Shown here piece after piece: positions 4,756-5,602 of a stretch of 5,602 nt of DNA (positions are counted from its first letter, which is position 1; every line of letters begins with the position of its first letter). The position numbers were made by a program, and so were the translations under genes. The notes beneath the pieces were generated by a model. That model saw nothing but the letters and a program-made list of their open reading frames with translations. It did no database searches and was not told the origin of the DNA. The DNA comes from JBGQJN01 sp964423175 (GTDB taxonomy: Bacteria; Patescibacteriota; Minisyncoccia; 2-02-FULL-40-12; IGHO2-01-FULL-4-A): the NCBI GenBank assembly GCA_964423175.1, contig CAYRDM010000036.1, positions 1 to 5,602 on the forward strand. Direction: 5' to 3'.

Positions 4756-5602
4756 TTATTTGCTTTTCTTTTTTGTTTTTTCAGTTTTTTCTTCCGGATC
4801 ATCTTTTGCCACATCAAGATTTATGGCTTCAGTTTTTTGAGATTCAACTTCTTTTTCAGCTTCAGCATTCTCGAGAGTCATCTTGGCCTGAGGAGCTCTA
4901 ACATCTATCTTCCAGCCAGTAAGTTTGGCAGCTAAACGGACGTTCTGACCTCTTTTACCTATAGCAAGGGAGAATTGGTCATCAGCAACTTCTGCTAAGG
5001 CATGATGCCTCTGTTCGTCTAATATTTTAACATCAATAATTTTAGCCGGAGAAAGAGAATTTGTAATAAATTTTGATGGATCTTCATTCCATTCTATTAT
5101 ATCTATTTTTTCTCCGCCCAATTCGTTAATTACAGTCTGAACTCTAACCCCTTTCTGTCCTACCAAAGAACCTATTGGATCTACGCCTTCCTCCTTTGAT
5201 ATCACAGCAACCTTTGACCTAGAACCAGCTTCTCTGGCAATGGCTTTTATCTCAACACTTCCTGCATCTATTTCTGGTACCTCAGATTCAAATAGTTTTA
5301 AAACTAATTTGGGATGAGAACGGGACAATAAGACCGCTGGCCCTCTATTGCTATCCTCGACACGCAATATTAAAAATCTCAAGCGCTGTCCTATCCTGTA
5401 ATTCTCGTGATAAAGCTGTTCTGCGGGAATTAGTAATCCATTGGTCCTACCCAAATCAACATAGACCATATTCCCTTCTATTCTTTGCACCGAGCCGGAG
5501 GCGACTTCTCCCACCTTTTTCTTAAACTCAACAGAGATTGCTTCTCTCTCAACTTCTCTTAACCTCTGTATTATGACTTGCTTGGCAGTCTGGGCAGCTA
5601 TC
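4756..5602 (-). CDS. nusA: Transcription termination/antitermination factor NusA (partial, N-terminus beyond window)
   Basis: Binds RNA polymerase and nascent RNA, controlling pausing, termination and antitermination. The 281 visible residues begin in the N-terminal polymerase-binding domain (IAAQTAKQVIIQRLREVERE, directly before the S1 domain) and run off the right edge. Next come the S1 domain (visible residues about 30-97, GEVASGSVQRIEG to VLLSRSHP), KH1 (about 115-175) with GQKG at 148-151 followed by VNELGGEKIDIIEW, and KH2 (about 190-240) with GKRG at 215-218 within DDQFSLAIGKRGQNVRLAAK. KH1 reads VINELGGEKIDIIEW. The protein ends in a Glu/Lys-rich tail of about 45 residues instead of the acidic-repeat domains found in E. 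coli. A GTG at 5514-5512 could start a shorter frame, but the upstream codons are clearly NusA, so it is internal. The usual partner infB is not downstream; tig follows after 17 bp. Confidence 0.97.
   Translation of the reverse strand, partial: IAAQTAKQVIIQRLREVEREAISVEFKKKVGEVASGSVQRIEGNMVYVDLGRTNGLLIPAEQLYHENYRIGQRLRFLILRVEDSNRGPAVLLSRSHPKLVLKLFESEVPEIDAGSVEIKAIAREAGSRSKVAVISKEEGVDPIGSLVGQKGVRVQTVINELGGEKIDIIEWNEDPSKFITNSLSPAKIIDVKILDEQRHHALAEVADDQFSLAIGKRGQNVRLAAKLTGWKIDVRAPQAKMTLENAEAEKEVESQKTEAINLDVAKDDPEEKTEKTKKKSK

Noticed and set aside
4732..4935. Plus-strand Phe-rich 67-residue frame that looks like a membrane peptide
   Set aside because: It is the reverse complement of the Lys/Glu-rich NusA tail, whose AAA/GAA codons read as TTT/TTC.
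4756..5514. NusA as a complete 252-residue protein starting at GTG 5514
   Set aside because: The frame stays open to the right edge, and the 29 codons upstream read as the NusA N-terminal domain, so the GTG is internal.
1..5602. Mobile elements, CRISPR arrays, tRNA or rRNA genes, UGA recoding
   Set aside because: No transposase-like protein, spaced direct repeats, or tRNA/rRNA signatures were seen, and no in-frame TGA occurs in the named genes.

Overview
The window is a gene-dense, AT-rich bacterial stretch with housekeeping genes and a few lineage-specific ones. Short intergenic gaps, a membrane-anchored DsbA-like protein next to a small DoxX protein, small orphan proteins and the use of both Shine-Dalgarno and apparently leaderless starts suggest a Candidate Phyla Radiation (Patescibacteria, probably Parcubacteria-like) genome. 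This placement is inferred from overall character, not from a marker gene. The standard bacterial code fits every gene; nothing suggests UGA recoding.

Layout, left to right. Plus strand: the C-terminal end of an unidentified cysteine-containing protein (2-157) with a terminator starting at its stop codon, then a promoter and a 134-residue orphan protein with two CxxC pairs (244-648). A bidirectional terminator at about 653-673 separates these from a minus-strand series. Reading that series from right to left, in the direction of transcription: nusA (runs off the right edge, 4756-5602), tig (3431-4738), doxX-like (2789-3166), dsbA-like (1936-2730) and iscS (725-1876).

Between tig and doxX, on the opposite (plus) strand, lies the most interesting element. 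A perfect consensus sigma-70 promoter (TTGACA, 17 bp, TATAAT) drives about 200 nt of highly structured, non-coding sequence. It ends in a 17-bp inverted repeat shared with the end of tig. The paired ends, internal bubble, small hairpin on the 3' side of the bubble and stand-alone promoter suggest a 6S-like RNA, but the family assignment is not proven.

nusA and tig are 17 bp apart and almost certainly co-transcribed, linking transcription elongation/antitermination with nascent-chain folding. doxX, dsbA and iscS each appear to have their own promoter. The doxX and dsbA promoters sit so close to the start codons that their mRNAs should be leaderless or nearly so. The iscS promoter overlaps the dsbA terminator hairpin. 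The three genes share a thiol/sulfur theme (envelope dithiol oxidation, a redox-associated membrane protein, cysteine desulfuration), but separate promoters argue against a single operon.
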